A DNA stretch of 53,338 nt from an uncultured Mucilaginibacter sp. (GCA_913775265.1 CAJYJH010000081.1:1-53338); one strand, 5' to 3'. Counted from the stretch's first letter, positions 33,791 to 43,413 are shown. Numbers and translations: made by a program. The notes: generated from the letters alone by a model not told the origin.

Positions 33791-35044
33791 TTATTTGGTA
33801 CCATAAGCACCAACAAAGGCAGATGGAGCAGGCGAGGTATAATTTACTCCATTAACAATAATGCCTGCCGCAAAATTGCGGGTAAAATTGGTTTTGCCTT
33901 TAGTAAGTGCAGGAGATCCATTTTGTAAGTGAAAGTCCCAGGCCGTGTTATAATCAGCGTTGCTGGTTGAAGTATTTAGTGGATAATTCACCAACATCGG
34001 ATCGTTAGCACCGGCAGTTTTGCTGATGACATCATTGGTGCCGGCAATAATCTCAGACGTTGGCTGGAACTGGTTAACTGTAGTTTGGTCATATCCATAG
34101 TACCAGTTATTACTAAAAATTGAGCGGCTATCCTCTGGTTTCTTGGTGTCGCGTTTAATACCAAAACGGGTATTTACAAAAAGGTTGTTATACAGCTCTG
34201 CACGCACCGTAGCTTCAACCCATACCGAGCCACCTTTGGCCGTAGGGCGGCGCCAGCCAGTGTTAACCATCGTGTTGTTATATGCAATAATATAGGCTTG
34301 AGGTGTGCGGTCGCCGCTGTTTGATAGTTTGAAAGCATTGGTGTTGGTGCTGTAAACCAAGTTGTTGGCTAAATCGGCCACACAGCCCGATTTAAAGTTC
34401 ATGGCCTCGCCACCGGTTACACCGGTAGTATAAAATACATTGTTGGCGAAGATGATTTTACCGCCTTCGATGTAAGTACAATCTTCCTGAAAGTTACGGA
34501 ATATGGTGTTTTGCACAATCAGCTTGCCGTTAATGTTAGAAAACCACAAGGCAGGCAGGTTCTCGCCGGCTACAGCCTTGTATAAACCTTGCTTTACCGA
34601 AGTTGATGCATCAGAAGTAGTATTGCCGCCATACTCTAAAATAGTATGGTCTAATACCAGTTCCGCGCAACTTGGCGCAGCCAGGATGCCGCCCCATAGC
34701 TTACCAAACTTTTTGGCGGCCGTTTTATAAAAGTCGTTTACGGTAAACTTAACCGGGTTTTGCTCAGTACCTAACGAGTACAGGTTACCTTTTACAATGA
34801 TTTCCGGTTTGGCTACGGTATCCATCAGTACGGTTACACCTTCTTCGATGGTCAATGATTTTCCGGCAGGGATCACAATATCGCCTTTAATTACTTGTGT
34901 ACTGCCTTTTGGCCATACGCCCGATACCTCGCCCATGGCCGAACCATCGGCTGGGGTGGTATCTACATCAATGTTCGCTTTTTCACATCCCGTGAAAATT
35001 ATGGCTGCTAAGGCCATTGCTGCAAAAAAGTGTTGAAATTTCAT
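33791..35044 (-). CDS. Beta-helix lipoprotein of the phytase locus
   Basis: 417 residues. A lipoprotein signal ends in IIFTGC (Cys20). The body is a right-handed parallel beta-helix pattern: IKGDIVIPAGKSLTIEEGVT, then repeated short strand motifs such as VQNTIFRNF, FANNVFYTT, LANNLVYST, AYNNTMVNT and YNNLFVNTR. It resembles cell-surface repeat proteins, not a known enzyme; no polysaccharide lyase catalytic motif is evident. It is encoded 22 bases downstream of the TonB receptor and upstream of the phytase. A surface accessory for capturing substrate is inferred from position only. Confidence 0.75.
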   Translation of the reverse strand: MKFQHFFAAMALAAIIFTGCEKANIDVDTTPADGSAMGEVSGVWPKGSTQVIKGDIVIPAGKSLTIEEGVTVLMDTVAKPEIIVKGNLYSLGTEQNPVKFTVNDFYKTAAKKFGKLWGGILAAPSCAELVLDHTILEYGGNTTSDASTSVKQGLYKAVAGENLPALWFSNINGKLIVQNTIFRNFQEDCTYIEGGKIIFANNVFYTTGVTGGEAMNFKSGCVADLANNLVYSTNTNAFKLSNSGDRTPQAYIIAYNNTMVNTGWRRPTAKGGSVWVEATVRAELYNNLFVNTRFGIKRDTKKPEDSRSIFSNNWYYGYDQTTVNQFQPTSEIIAGTNDVISKTAGANDPMLVNYPLNTSTSNADYNTAWDFHLQNGSPALTKGKTNFTRNFAAGIIVNGVNYTSPAPSAFVGAYGTK

Positions 35045-35066
35045 ATGTTATTTCTTTGAATGATGT

Positions 35067-37841
35067 TTACAATTTGTAACGTAAGCCAATCAGGTAGCTT
35101 TGTTTATAGTAGTCGTTGCGGATAAGCGTTTGACCGTTGCTTACCAGGTTTTCGGCAATGTTGTTATTGGCAGGGTTTGTACCTTTAATAAATAGCTTGG
35201 TTGGTGTATTTAAAAGGTTGCCGGCTTTTATAAAAATAGTAATGCCGTGCTTTAAGCGTTTCTCGGCCGAAGCATCCATCTGGATGAATCCTTTTTGCCA
35301 TAAATCATTATTTAAGAATTGAGAAATCGTATTGATACGTTCGCCGGTGTAGGCTGCTGCTAATTGTGCATCCCATCCTTTTTTAGTATCGCGGTACAGT
35401 AACGAAACGTTGGCAATGTGTGCCGATTGGCCAAAAAGCGGGCGGGTTTGATCTACCAGGTAAGCCTCAATGTTACCGGTGGCGCTGTTAATGCGGCGTG
35501 CCGTTTTTGGGGTAGTAATGCGCGAGTTAGTATAGGTGTAGTTGGCTTTAATACCTACTTTGTTAAAATATTTAATGTAATCTACCTCTGCACCGTAGTT
35601 ATGAGCGGTACCAAAGTTACCCGGTGTATAATAAGTATCTTGCCCGCGGGTAGCATCTGCCTGGAAGGTGTATTCAATTGGGTTTTGTATGCGTTTGTAA
35701 AAGCCGCCTACCAATAACTGTCCTGCTGTTGGCGAAAACAACTCATAGCGTAAATCATAATTGTCGGCTATGGCACGTTTCAAATCCGGGTTGCCTTTTT
35801 CTTTATAATCTTCGTTCACAATGCCGCCAGGAATCAGCTCATAAAAACCAGGGCGGTTTAAAGCGCGATAATAAGAAGCATGGAGTTGAGTATTATCATT
35901 AATCAGGTATTTTAAGTTAAGGCTTGGTAGCACATCAGTGTATACCTGTTTGCCGGTTGGGCGCTGTTCGCCTGCCGGGAAAAGCATATTGTAGCCCTGG
36001 TCGGTATGTTCAACACGGGCACCACCGGTTACCTGTAATTTGTTGATGGCAAATTTTACTATACCGTATCCGGCACCTACTTTTTCTGAGGCATCGTAGG
36101 TAAGTGGGTTATTTACGCCGCCACCCGGGTTGGTAACCGATAAGGCAACTTCCGTATAGTTTTGGAAGTTTACACCATAACGGTCTGTTGCTGTAACCGG
36201 TGCAAAAGTGTAGTTATTGAAAAAGTTACTGCGCTGTTTATCGCGGTATAAACCACCTGCACTAAAATCAACCGGTGATCCACCTATGTTAGCCGTATAA
36301 GTAAGGTCTAAATAACCGGCTTTATCCTCGTCGGTATTACGTTCCCAACGGCGGGTAACAGGTGCTGTAGTTACCAGTACGGTACGGCCGTCCATATTAT
36401 TTTGGCGCAAGCCGTTTACGCTAATGGTAGTATTATCGGGTACGTCATTTTTAGCTGATGAGTATACGCCCGACCAGTGAATCTTAAAATGATCGTCAAA
36501 AAGCTTATGTTCACCTTGCAGGGTGCTGTTATAAATTTGCTGTTCTGTTAAACGGCTGCGTGTAGAATAGGTAAGCTCGGCATTGCCGGCTTGCGGGTTA
36601 TAAACGCCGTTATAGGTAGTGCTTACCGCATTACGAACCTGTATGTTATCCAATCTGGCGTAAAAATTATACAAGCTGATTTTGCTACGCGTATCAAATA
36701 CGTAATCGGCGTTGCCATTTAAACCATAGCGTTTTTGTTGTTCCGAAAACTGCCGGTCGCTTTTGCTGGTAATAGTAGCGTAAGCATCTGTGCCGCTAAC
36801 TGATGAACTATACAAAGTACTGTTACTGCCACGATAAGTATTTTGATAACTACCTGATACCATGATACCCAGCTTGCTATCTAAAAAACGCTGGCCAATT
36901 GATAAGTTACCAACCAGATTGGGTGCCGGATTTTTTAAACTGTAATTGAAAACTCCTTTAGGAAAATCGCTTGGTTTAGCTTGGTAAGCACGACCGTTAA
37001 TTTCGTAAGGTGATTTGTGGTTGATGCTGCCATAATCGTAACTCATAAATTTACGGTCGAAAAACAGTTGGTTATAGCCGGTGGCAACGTTGGCCGTGAT
37101 TTGCAGGCGGTCGGGCGCTGTTTTCATCACCATATTTACGCCACCGCCAATGGCATCACCTTCCATATTTGGTGTCAATGATTTATAAACTTCTAACCGC
37201 TCCAGTATGTCGGCAGGGAAAATATCCAGCGGAACATAACGGTATTGGTTGTCCGGGCTTGGAATCTTTACGCCATTCACCAACGTGTAGTTGTAACGTT
37301 TATCCATGCCTCGTAAAATGGCATACTGCGCATCGCCGTTGCTGTTACGTTCAACTGAAACGCCCGACACACGCTGGATGACGTTGGCTACGGTAATATC
37401 TGGTGATACCTCAATAGCTCTGCCCGAAACGATATTGGCAATCGGTACGGAAACCTGTTCTAACCGGCGTGCTTCGCGCTCGCTGCCACGGGTTTGTTTC
37501 GACATTACGGCTACAGCCTCCAAATCTTTACCGGCAGGTTCCATGTAAAACTTCAGGCGATGGTAATCGTCTCTGTCTTTGGTAGCTTCAACTTCCAGCA
37601 ATATAGTTTTGTAGCTGATGTAGCTTACCCGTAAAGTGTAATGGCCGGATTTTACATCGTCTATCTTGAAAGATCCATCCAGCCCGCTGGAGGTTGCGTT
37701 GTTGGTTTTGTCGAGCGAAATAGTGGCTCCTGTTAAAGGCTCGCCGGTTTTGCTATCGTAAACATGGCCTTTAATAGTAGTAGCCTGTGCCGCAAAAATG
37801 CTTAAGGTAAGCAGCAAAAAGGTCTGTAGTAGTTTATTCAT
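35067..37841 (-). CDS. TonB-dependent outer-membrane receptor of the phytase locus
   Basis: 924 residues. Signal peptide (about 1-20), a carboxypeptidase-regulatory-like domain (TIKGHVYDSKTGEPLTGATI through about residue 95), a plug domain (about 130-250, with NVIQRVSGVSVERNSNGDAQ and IRGMDKRY-like sequence) and a C-terminal 22-strand barrel ending in LIGLRYKL, with terminal hydrophobic residue. It imports a ligand across the outer membrane using TonB energy. No SusD partner is nearby. The following lipoprotein and phytase genes suggest phytate, its calcium complex or an inositol phosphate as ligand (inference). Confidence 0.92.
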   Translation of the reverse strand: MNKLLQTFLLLTLSIFAAQATTIKGHVYDSKTGEPLTGATISLDKTNNATSSGLDGSFKIDDVKSGHYTLRVSYISYKTILLEVEATKDRDDYHRLKFYMEPAGKDLEAVAVMSKQTRGSEREARRLEQVSVPIANIVSGRAIEVSPDITVANVIQRVSGVSVERNSNGDAQYAILRGMDKRYNYTLVNGVKIPSPDNQYRYVPLDIFPADILERLEVYKSLTPNMEGDAIGGGVNMVMKTAPDRLQITANVATGYNQLFFDRKFMSYDYGSINHKSPYEINGRAYQAKPSDFPKGVFNYSLKNPAPNLVGNLSIGQRFLDSKLGIMVSGSYQNTYRGSNSTLYSSSVSGTDAYATITSKSDRQFSEQQKRYGLNGNADYVFDTRSKISLYNFYARLDNIQVRNAVSTTYNGVYNPQAGNAELTYSTRSRLTEQQIYNSTLQGEHKLFDDHFKIHWSGVYSSAKNDVPDNTTISVNGLRQNNMDGRTVLVTTAPVTRRWERNTDEDKAGYLDLTYTANIGGSPVDFSAGGLYRDKQRSNFFNNYTFAPVTATDRYGVNFQNYTEVALSVTNPGGGVNNPLTYDASEKVGAGYGIVKFAINKLQVTGGARVEHTDQGYNMLFPAGEQRPTGKQVYTDVLPSLNLKYLINDNTQLHASYYRALNRPGFYELIPGGIVNEDYKEKGNPDLKRAIADNYDLRYELFSPTAGQLLVGGFYKRIQNPIEYTFQADATRGQDTYYTPGNFGTAHNYGAEVDYIKYFNKVGIKANYTYTNSRITTPKTARRINSATGNIEAYLVDQTRPLFGQSAHIANVSLLYRDTKKGWDAQLAAAYTGERINTISQFLNNDLWQKGFIQMDASAEKRLKHGITIFIKAGNLLNTPTKLFIKGTNPANNNIAENLVSNGQTLIRNDYYKQSYLIGLRYKL

Positions 37842-38099
37842 ATCAGGGTATTTTCATCCGGAAATTCTCAGTCCGGATTTGATACGGTAAAGGTGTGCTA
37901 CTCCAAAAGTAAATGCTCATTTTTAGGTGTTACAAAAAAGAAACACCGTTACAATGGGCGTTAATCAAGCGTTATTGTGTGTATGTAAATGTCTGACTAA
38001 TAATGTGTTGTGATGGTGTTTATCGCCATTATCATTTAGTTACCGTTACATTAAGCAAATGTTAAGAGTCCTAAAGCGGTAAAATTTGGATGGGGATAA

Positions 38100-39749
38100 T
38101 TATAATGATTGAACGAAAGCCGAAAGGTTTTCGCTCTGGTAAAGATTGAGTTTTTTACGTAGCCGGTGCCGGGCTACACGCAGGCTGTCCATAGATATAC
38201 TTAACAAACCGGAGATGTCTTTCGAATCCATGTTTACTTTGATCAATGCAATCAACCGGATATCGGTAGGGGTAAGGTCGGTACTGATTTCTTTCAGGCG
38301 TTCAAAAAAGCTTTGGTGTACCTGCTCAAAGGCGGCGGTAAATTCCTTCCATTGCTGCTCGTGGTTAAAGCTTTGGTTTATTTGATGCACCATCTGCTGC
38401 ATCTGTTTTTTCTGGTCACGTTTATCATCCTTAACCATCTGCTGCAGCGTATTGCGCATTTGCTCGAGCAATTGGTTGTTGCGGATCAGGTTGAGTGTAT
38501 GCGACGAGAGCTCTTTCCCTTTAAGTTCTAACTGCTGTTGCAGGGTTTCTTCCTGTAGCTGTTTGTTTTTAAGCTCCAGCTGCATCAGCTCGTGTTGGGT
38601 TTTGAAAATAGCTTCGTTGCGTTCTGCCAGTATTTTTTGATCATTTATCTTAAGGCGTTGCTGGCTGAATATCAAAATACCTAAAATAATCAGCAACACT
38701 ACCACGGTACTCACTGCAGCAGTAATAATATAATTGGTTTTTTTAATGGCGTTGAGCCGGACAATCTCATCATTTTGCTTATTAAAGTTATAGAGTACTT
38801 GTAAAAACGATGTTTGCTTAATTCCATCTTTGGAGTAAATCTCTAAAGAAAGCTTTCGGCTCAGTTCTGAGTAATAATAAGCGCTGTCCAGACGATTGAG
38901 CAATTGGTAGGTTTTTCCTAAATCATGCGTCGCAGCAGCCATTTGATAAGTATTGTGCATTTGCTGCGCCAGATGATACGCTTTGTTAGATTGCTGAAGG
39001 CCTTCCTGATATTTTCCGCTTTTGCGAAAAACATCGCCCAGGTTGTTAATGACTTCAATGCCGTCTACCGTGTTTTGCTGCTTCTCATAAAGCTGCACTG
39101 ATTGGTTGAAATAATGATAAGCAGAATCGTACCGGGCCAGGTCTTCGTAAATACTTCCGATATTTTCATAAATTTTGGCTAAGCCCAATGCAGAGCCTGC
39201 CTGGCGGTATTTGGCCAGAGCCTGTTTCTGATAGCTGAAAGCGGCTTGATACTGTTGTTGTTTTTCGAACAGATGCCCCAGTTCGCCTAAAACTTCTGCC
39301 TGGCCTTCAATGTTGCCGGTTTGCTTGTAAAGATCGTAAGCTTTTAAATAAAGCTTTTTGGCTTGTTTGGGCTGCCGGTTGTAATAGTATAATAGGCCCA
39401 TTTTGCTCCAGTTACCGGCCAGTTTATCTTTTTGTTTTTTGGGTTCGAGCAACTGTTCGGCATGCTGGTAAAAATCAAGGGCTTGAGCGTAGTGCCCCTG
39501 TTCGTAACATATTTGCCCCATCTGCTGCAGACTTTGGGCTGCTACCAACGGTTGATGATTAGACACAGCTTGTGCATGTATCTGCTTTAACAGCATCAAA
39601 GCCGAATCGGGTTGATAAGAAGACAAAGTTTGTGCCTTACGTAAGCCATCATCTGTTTTCGACTGAGCTGAAGTATTGATTGGCACAGTCGTCAAAAAAC
39701 TGATGACTAGGCAAAAGAGGCGTATCAAAAGTTTGGCTTTTTGTTGCAT
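38100..39749 (-). CDS. TPR sensor with membrane segment and LuxR-like HTH
   Basis: 549 residues. Signal peptide (MQQKAKLLIRLFCLVISF onward), six or so TPR repeats (about 45-320; for example AGNWSKMGLLYYYNRQPKQA and AKIYENIGSIYEDLARYDSA), a membrane helix around residues 340-362 (IITAAVSTVVVLLIILGILI), a coiled coil (about 365-440), and a C-terminal winged or LuxR-type helix-turn-helix (LTPTDIRLIALIKVNMDSKD, ISMDSLRVARHRLRKKL). It resembles Bacteroidota TPR/HTH regulators that sense extracytoplasmic signals. Start moved to 39749 where the signal peptide begins. Possible regulator of the TonB/phytase locus directly downstream. Confidence 0.82.
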   Translation of the reverse strand: MQQKAKLLIRLFCLVISFLTTVPINTSAQSKTDDGLRKAQTLSSYQPDSALMLLKQIHAQAVSNHQPLVAAQSLQQMGQICYEQGHYAQALDFYQHAEQLLEPKKQKDKLAGNWSKMGLLYYYNRQPKQAKKLYLKAYDLYKQTGNIEGQAEVLGELGHLFEKQQQYQAAFSYQKQALAKYRQAGSALGLAKIYENIGSIYEDLARYDSAYHYFNQSVQLYEKQQNTVDGIEVINNLGDVFRKSGKYQEGLQQSNKAYHLAQQMHNTYQMAAATHDLGKTYQLLNRLDSAYYYSELSRKLSLEIYSKDGIKQTSFLQVLYNFNKQNDEIVRLNAIKKTNYIITAAVSTVVVLLIILGILIFSQQRLKINDQKILAERNEAIFKTQHELMQLELKNKQLQEETLQQQLELKGKELSSHTLNLIRNNQLLEQMRNTLQQMVKDDKRDQKKQMQQMVHQINQSFNHEQQWKEFTAAFEQVHQSFFERLKEISTDLTPTDIRLIALIKVNMDSKDISGLLSISMDSLRVARHRLRKKLNLYQSENLSAFVQSL

Positions 39750-39968
39750 CGTGGGGAGCAGGAATATCAAAAGCACACCAGCATATTGAATTATCTGTTA
39801 CAAAAGAACTAAACCAATATTATCTTAATGTTAAGTATATAATGATAATGCTCTCAGTGTATTAAAATGGCGAAATTTGTTAACAATGAAGCTTAAAATT
39901 AACAAAAACATAATATTGGTATGATGTTAGTATCATATACTTTTGTTAGAGAGCAGATACATAATTAT

Positions 39969-40193
39969 ATGAAAGATAAATTGAAGTCAACACGTAAAGA
40001 AGCAAAGGAGGAAATCCAGGCCCGGTTAATTGGAGATCTGAAAGAGTTAGCCGTTAAATATGGTGAAGGATCAAAAAAGCTGGATAAAAAAATTGAAAAA
40101 GAGTCTAAGCAATTGGCCAAAAAGCTTTCTAAAAGACTGAATTTGAAAAAAGATCAGTCCGCTCAAGAGCAACCTTCTGCTTCTGGTCAATAA
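39969..40193 (+). CDS. Small lysine-rich coiled-coil protein, unknown
   Basis: 74 residues from the ATG at 39969, or 90 from an in-frame ATG at 39921 with an unconvincing N-terminus. It has 18 Lys in 74 positions, alternating with acidic residues as KDKLKSTRKEAKEEIQ and KKLDKKIEKESKQLAKKLSK, consistent with a helical coiled coil. The last ~15 residues are Gln/Ser-rich. No family is recognised; a DNA- or RNA-binding or envelope-scaffold role is possible but unproven. The gene stands alone on + between minus-strand genes. Confidence 0.6.
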   Translation: MKDKLKSTRKEAKEEIQARLIGDLKELAVKYGEGSKKLDKKIEKESKQLAKKLSKRLNLKKDQSAQEQPSASGQ

Positions 40194-40281
40194 TACTTTA
40201 TATATACGGTAAAATGTATACTATTGTGGGTAAGGTGAGACCTGCTTTGTAAGCTCTTATCTTGCCTGCACTTACACTTTT

Positions 40282-40725
40282 TTAAAATATATGCTTATCG
40301 TATAACAAAAGATATAGCCATACGACCAAAAAGAATATAGATTGTGCTACCGGCGACAGGCGCTGAAAGAATCTGTCGGTTGCTGTTCCATCAAGCATCG
40401 GTATTCCCAACATTTCCTGATTCCCTTCATCGTTGTAGTGCTTAAGTACTTTGCTCATACGTACTATACCCATCACTACGTCCATTAGTGTAAATAAACT
40501 TACGGCCACCCCTATATAAGGAATAATGACACTTAGCATTTGGGCTTTGACATGCCAATAAGGTGTTGCCGACTGAAAAATAGTAAGAGATGAATAGATG
40601 CCAAACATAAATGCCAGGCAGTTATTTAACCAGATAAGACGCAGGCCGATAGACATATTATAATGTTCTATCTGTCCGCGGCTTACATTGTAAAGTTGCG
40701 ATGCCGAAGCTGTACTTCCATCCAT
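40282..40725 (-). CDS. Small integral membrane protein, unknown
   Basis: 147 residues with three or four hydrophobic segments (about 26-50, 66-86 and 124-143). No lipobox or family motif is recognised. The N-terminus MDGSTASASQLYNVSRGQ looks cytoplasmic. It is convergent with the lysine-rich small gene and lies 65 bases from the DUF2805 gene. Codon use resembles neighbours. Evidence for coding is the long open frame with a sensible hydrophobic pattern only. Confidence 0.6.
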   Translation of the reverse strand: MDGSTASASQLYNVSRGQIEHYNMSIGLRLIWLNNCLAFMFGIYSSLTIFQSATPYWHVKAQMLSVIIPYIGVAVSLFTLMDVVMGIVRMSKVLKHYNDEGNQEMLGIPMLDGTATDRFFQRLSPVAQSIFFLVVWLYLLLYDKHIF

Positions 40726-40790
40726 AGTATTGTTTACAACATCAATATAGAGCAGTAAGTTTTAATCATTATGTCTCCAATTTTTTAGAG

Positions 40791-41084
40791 CTAAGCTCGC
40801 TTACTGATTTTATTGAGCGTAATTTGCCGTTGCAGGCCGCTTTTAAACTTGGTAATGGTTTCGCTTTGCAGTTTTCTGTGCTTGGTAGACCTGCCCTGAA
40901 CCCTTTTTCGCCACATTTTAAAACTCGACAGTTTCATTTCTCTGCGCATCAAATCAATAACGTTTTTCTCGCTCAGGCCAAATTGCATATAAATAGCGTC
41001 AAACGGGGTACGATCTTCCCAAGCCATCTCTACAATCCGGTCAATATCTTTAATGGTTAATTGAATGCTTTGATCACTGTTCAT
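40791..41084 (-). CDS. DUF2805 / TIGR03643-like protein
   Basis: 97 residues. The N-terminal part (DIDRIVEMAWEDRTPFDAIY, then FGLSEKNVIDLMRREMK and SFKMWRKRVQGRSTKH) is the signature of the TIGR03643 (DUF2805) family, a predicted small nucleic-acid- or helix-turn-helix-like protein of unknown role. The basic C-terminus (about residues 66-97) extends beyond the family core. It is likely a soluble cytoplasmic protein. Confidence 0.85.
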   Translation of the reverse strand: MNSDQSIQLTIKDIDRIVEMAWEDRTPFDAIYMQFGLSEKNVIDLMRREMKLSSFKMWRKRVQGRSTKHRKLQSETITKFKSGLQRQITLNKISKRA

Positions 41085-41141
41085 TCATAGATAACAATCA
41101 TCGTATCAATATTGTTAAACAACCTAAGCAATTTACCTGGA

Positions 41142-41170
41142 TTTGAGCATTTGACTTTTATGTAAGTTTG
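41142..41170 (+). promoter_or_regulatory. Promoter of the alpha/beta hydrolase gene
   Basis: TTTG (41142-41145) and TAAGTTTG (41163-41170) match the Bacteroidota -33 and -7 elements with a 17-base spacer. The ATG is at 41187, giving a leader of about 10 nt. Confidence 0.75.
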
Positions 41171-41186
41171 CTCATATTTACCTGCC

Positions 41187-42005
41187 ATGAAAAAAATTAT
41201 CGTTCTATTATTACTCTTGCCTGCCTTATGGGCCAAGGCACAGACTACTTATATTATTGAGAAAGATATTCACTATTATCCGGAAGCAGATTATAAAAAG
41301 GATGCATACATAAATTCACAGTGTGTACTCGACTTTTATTACCCTAAAAATGTGAAGGACTTTGCCACCATTGTTTGGTTTCATGGCGGCGGCATTACCG
41401 GCGGCTCTAAAGAAATACCTAAAGCCTTAATGGAAAAAGGATATGCTGTAATTGGGGTGGGGTACCGGCTATCGCCTAATGTTAAAGCACCGGCCTACAT
41501 TGAGGATGCTGCTGCTGCAGTAGCCTGGGCGTTTAAGCATGTAGCACAGTATGGTGGCAGCAACAAGCAAATTTATCTGAGCGGGCATTCGGCCGGTGGT
41601 TATCTGGCTATGATGATTACGCTTAATAAAAAATACCTGGCTAAATATAATATTGATGCAAATCAGATAGCTGAACTTATTCCGTTTAGCGGGCAATGCA
41701 TCACGCACTTTACAATCCGCAGTGAGCAAGGGATTAAAGACACTCAGCCTACTATTGATCAGTATGCGCCCTTGTACTGGGTAAGGGCAGACGCACCGCC
41801 AGTGCTGCTCATTACCGGCGATGCCGAAATGGAACTTTTAGGGCGCTACGAAGAAAATGCCTACATGCTGCGCATGATGAAGCTTTCAGGACACAAAAAT
41901 ACCCGGCTTTTCCAACTGCAGGGTTTTGATCATGGCGGAATGGCTACTCCGGCTTTTCCGCTTTTATTGAAAGAAGTTGCCGCACGGCAGAAACAGATAA
42001 AGTAA
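41187..42005 (+). CDS. Secreted alpha/beta hydrolase (esterase, BD-FAE-like)
   Basis: 272 residues. Signal peptide (about 1-19, ending WAKA). The oxyanion loop is HGGGITGGSK (about 73-82), the nucleophile is Ser in GHSAGGYLAMM, and the catalytic His is probably in GFDHGGMATP at the C-terminus. This places it in the carboxylesterase family of acyl/feruloyl-type hydrolases; the substrate is unknown. Good TTTG-N17-TAAGTTTG promoter upstream. A short gap of 57 bases separates it from the convergent hydrolase gene. Confidence 0.88.
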   Translation: MKKIIVLLLLLPALWAKAQTTYIIEKDIHYYPEADYKKDAYINSQCVLDFYYPKNVKDFATIVWFHGGGITGGSKEIPKALMEKGYAVIGVGYRLSPNVKAPAYIEDAAAAVAWAFKHVAQYGGSNKQIYLSGHSAGGYLAMMITLNKKYLAKYNIDANQIAELIPFSGQCITHFTIRSEQGIKDTQPTIDQYAPLYWVRADAPPVLLITGDAEMELLGRYEENAYMLRMMKLSGHKNTRLFQLQGFDHGGMATPAFPLLLKEVAARQKQIK

Positions 42006-42062
42006 GTATAAAAGGCTATTGGATTTGTGCTAATACAATAAAATAATTTTGTAACAGGGCGT

Positions 42063-42914
42063 TTATTTGTGTTGATTAAACAACCATTGGGGGACAACCT
42101 CATTGTTAATAAACGGCACCATAATGTTGTGATGGGTTAAAAACTCATATGAACTGAAGCGGACTTGTTTGTTATTTGAAATCTTCTGAAATAATTTCAG
42201 GCTCCCTTGATATGGATTATCTGTATCTAATTTCCCGTGGATTAGCCAAATCGGTAGCTTTTTAAAGCTTTTTGTATGTAGATAATCCGGCACAGCGGCA
42301 ATACTCACGATAGCTGCAAAATGAGACTGATTTAGAGCTGCTAAGTTTTGTGCGGTAGAAGCACCCATAGAGTAACCAACAACGTAGATCCGCTTTTTGT
42401 CTATTTCCGGATGTTGGCGTTCTAATTCTTTAATTAGTGAATACAGGGATTTAACGTCTGAAGATGGTGAGGATTGAATGATTTGGGTTGCACTATCTGT
42501 TGAATAAACAGAAGATCTATGGCTAAACTGCGGTGCTAAAACAAATGCTTTAAACTTTGTTCTGACATTTGGTTGTACCCATATTCTGGCCAAGGGCTCT
42601 AACTGCGCTTCATTATCTTGCCCTACACGGCTGAAGTTGTGCAACGTAATTATTAAAGGGTATTTGACATTTTTGATAATGGTATCCGGAAACAAAAATC
42701 TGTAACGAATAGTTGAAGAATCCTTTTTATAAATACCCTTAAGGAAAAGGTTAGTAGGTAGTTGATTCATCTTTCCTTTAGCATAAGCTAAGGTAGAATC
42801 GTTGATGTTTATTGAGTCGTTGTTGAATGATTGACTAAAGCTCAGGTAAGGAAATGATATCAAACCGAAAATGGTAATAATTGCATATATGCGTATTCTA
42901 GTTGTGTTGTACAT
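42063..42914 (-). CDS. Secreted alpha/beta hydrolase, prolyl oligopeptidase/PHB depolymerase-like
   Basis: 283 residues with a signal peptide (about 1-27, ending SFSQ). The substrate-binding side has PLIITLHNFSRVG, the nucleophilic serine is in VVGYSMGAST, and a late HHNIMVPFINNEV holds the probable catalytic His. It resembles the esterase/PHB-depolymerase-like group common in Bacteroidota; substrate unknown. It points toward the other hydrolase gene (41187-42005), with which it is convergent. Confidence 0.82.
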   Translation of the reverse strand: MYNTTRIRIYAIITIFGLISFPYLSFSQSFNNDSININDSTLAYAKGKMNQLPTNLFLKGIYKKDSSTIRYRFLFPDTIIKNVKYPLIITLHNFSRVGQDNEAQLEPLARIWVQPNVRTKFKAFVLAPQFSHRSSVYSTDSATQIIQSSPSSDVKSLYSLIKELERQHPEIDKKRIYVVGYSMGASTAQNLAALNQSHFAAIVSIAAVPDYLHTKSFKKLPIWLIHGKLDTDNPYQGSLKLFQKISNNKQVRFSSYEFLTHHNIMVPFINNEVVPQWLFNQHK

Positions 42915-43381
42915 GCTTAACTTATATGCTTGTAAAAATCCTTATTTTATTTTTTAATTGAAAGTTGTTTTTTGGTTCAAGGCCCATTATAAGCTGGCAT
43001 GTCTACAATTTAAATATGATGTTGTACTTTAAAGAGTATGAAGTAGTATTTATTTATTACAGGCTAAAAGAAATTTGTCAATAGCGGACTTAACTAAGTA
43101 GTTGAGTTTTTTAGTTGGCTTCGGTAAAAATCTGATAATTGGATTTTTTGTGTTTTCACACTTGGTAAAACATAGCTTAAAAAATGATGAGCTTACAAGT
43201 ACAAATGTGTATTGCTTTATTAAAGCTTGACATAAGTCTAATAAATATAAAGTTTGTAATTATAGTGTAAGTGCGTCTTTTAGTTGCACTATTCAGAAAA
43301 GCCTTTTAACAAGATTGCTTCTAAAGTATGGCTGTCCGTTTTCCTTAACATAGGCTTTAATTTCTGAAAATATTGCGGGTG
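42915..43381. other. AT-rich intergenic region with two divergent promoters
   Basis: A 470-base stretch with no convincing gene. It must contain the promoter of the minus-strand hydrolase, not located, and it ends at the -7 element of the PhoX-like gene. No repeat or hairpin of note was seen. Confidence 0.4.
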
Positions 43382-43389
43382 TAGTTTTG
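43382..43389 (+). promoter_or_regulatory. -7 promoter element of the PhoX-like gene
   Basis: TAGTTTTG fits TAnnTTTG. It lies 25 bases before the chosen ATG at 43414 and includes the upstream in-frame TTG at 43387, which cannot therefore be the start. Confidence 0.6.
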
Positions 43390-43413
43390 TGCTATCAAAC
43401 TCACAAGACCAAA

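Noticed and set aside
43387..43413. TTG start for the PhoX-like gene
   Set aside because: The TTG overlaps the TAGTTTTG -7 element, and a normal lipoprotein signal begins at the ATG at 43414.
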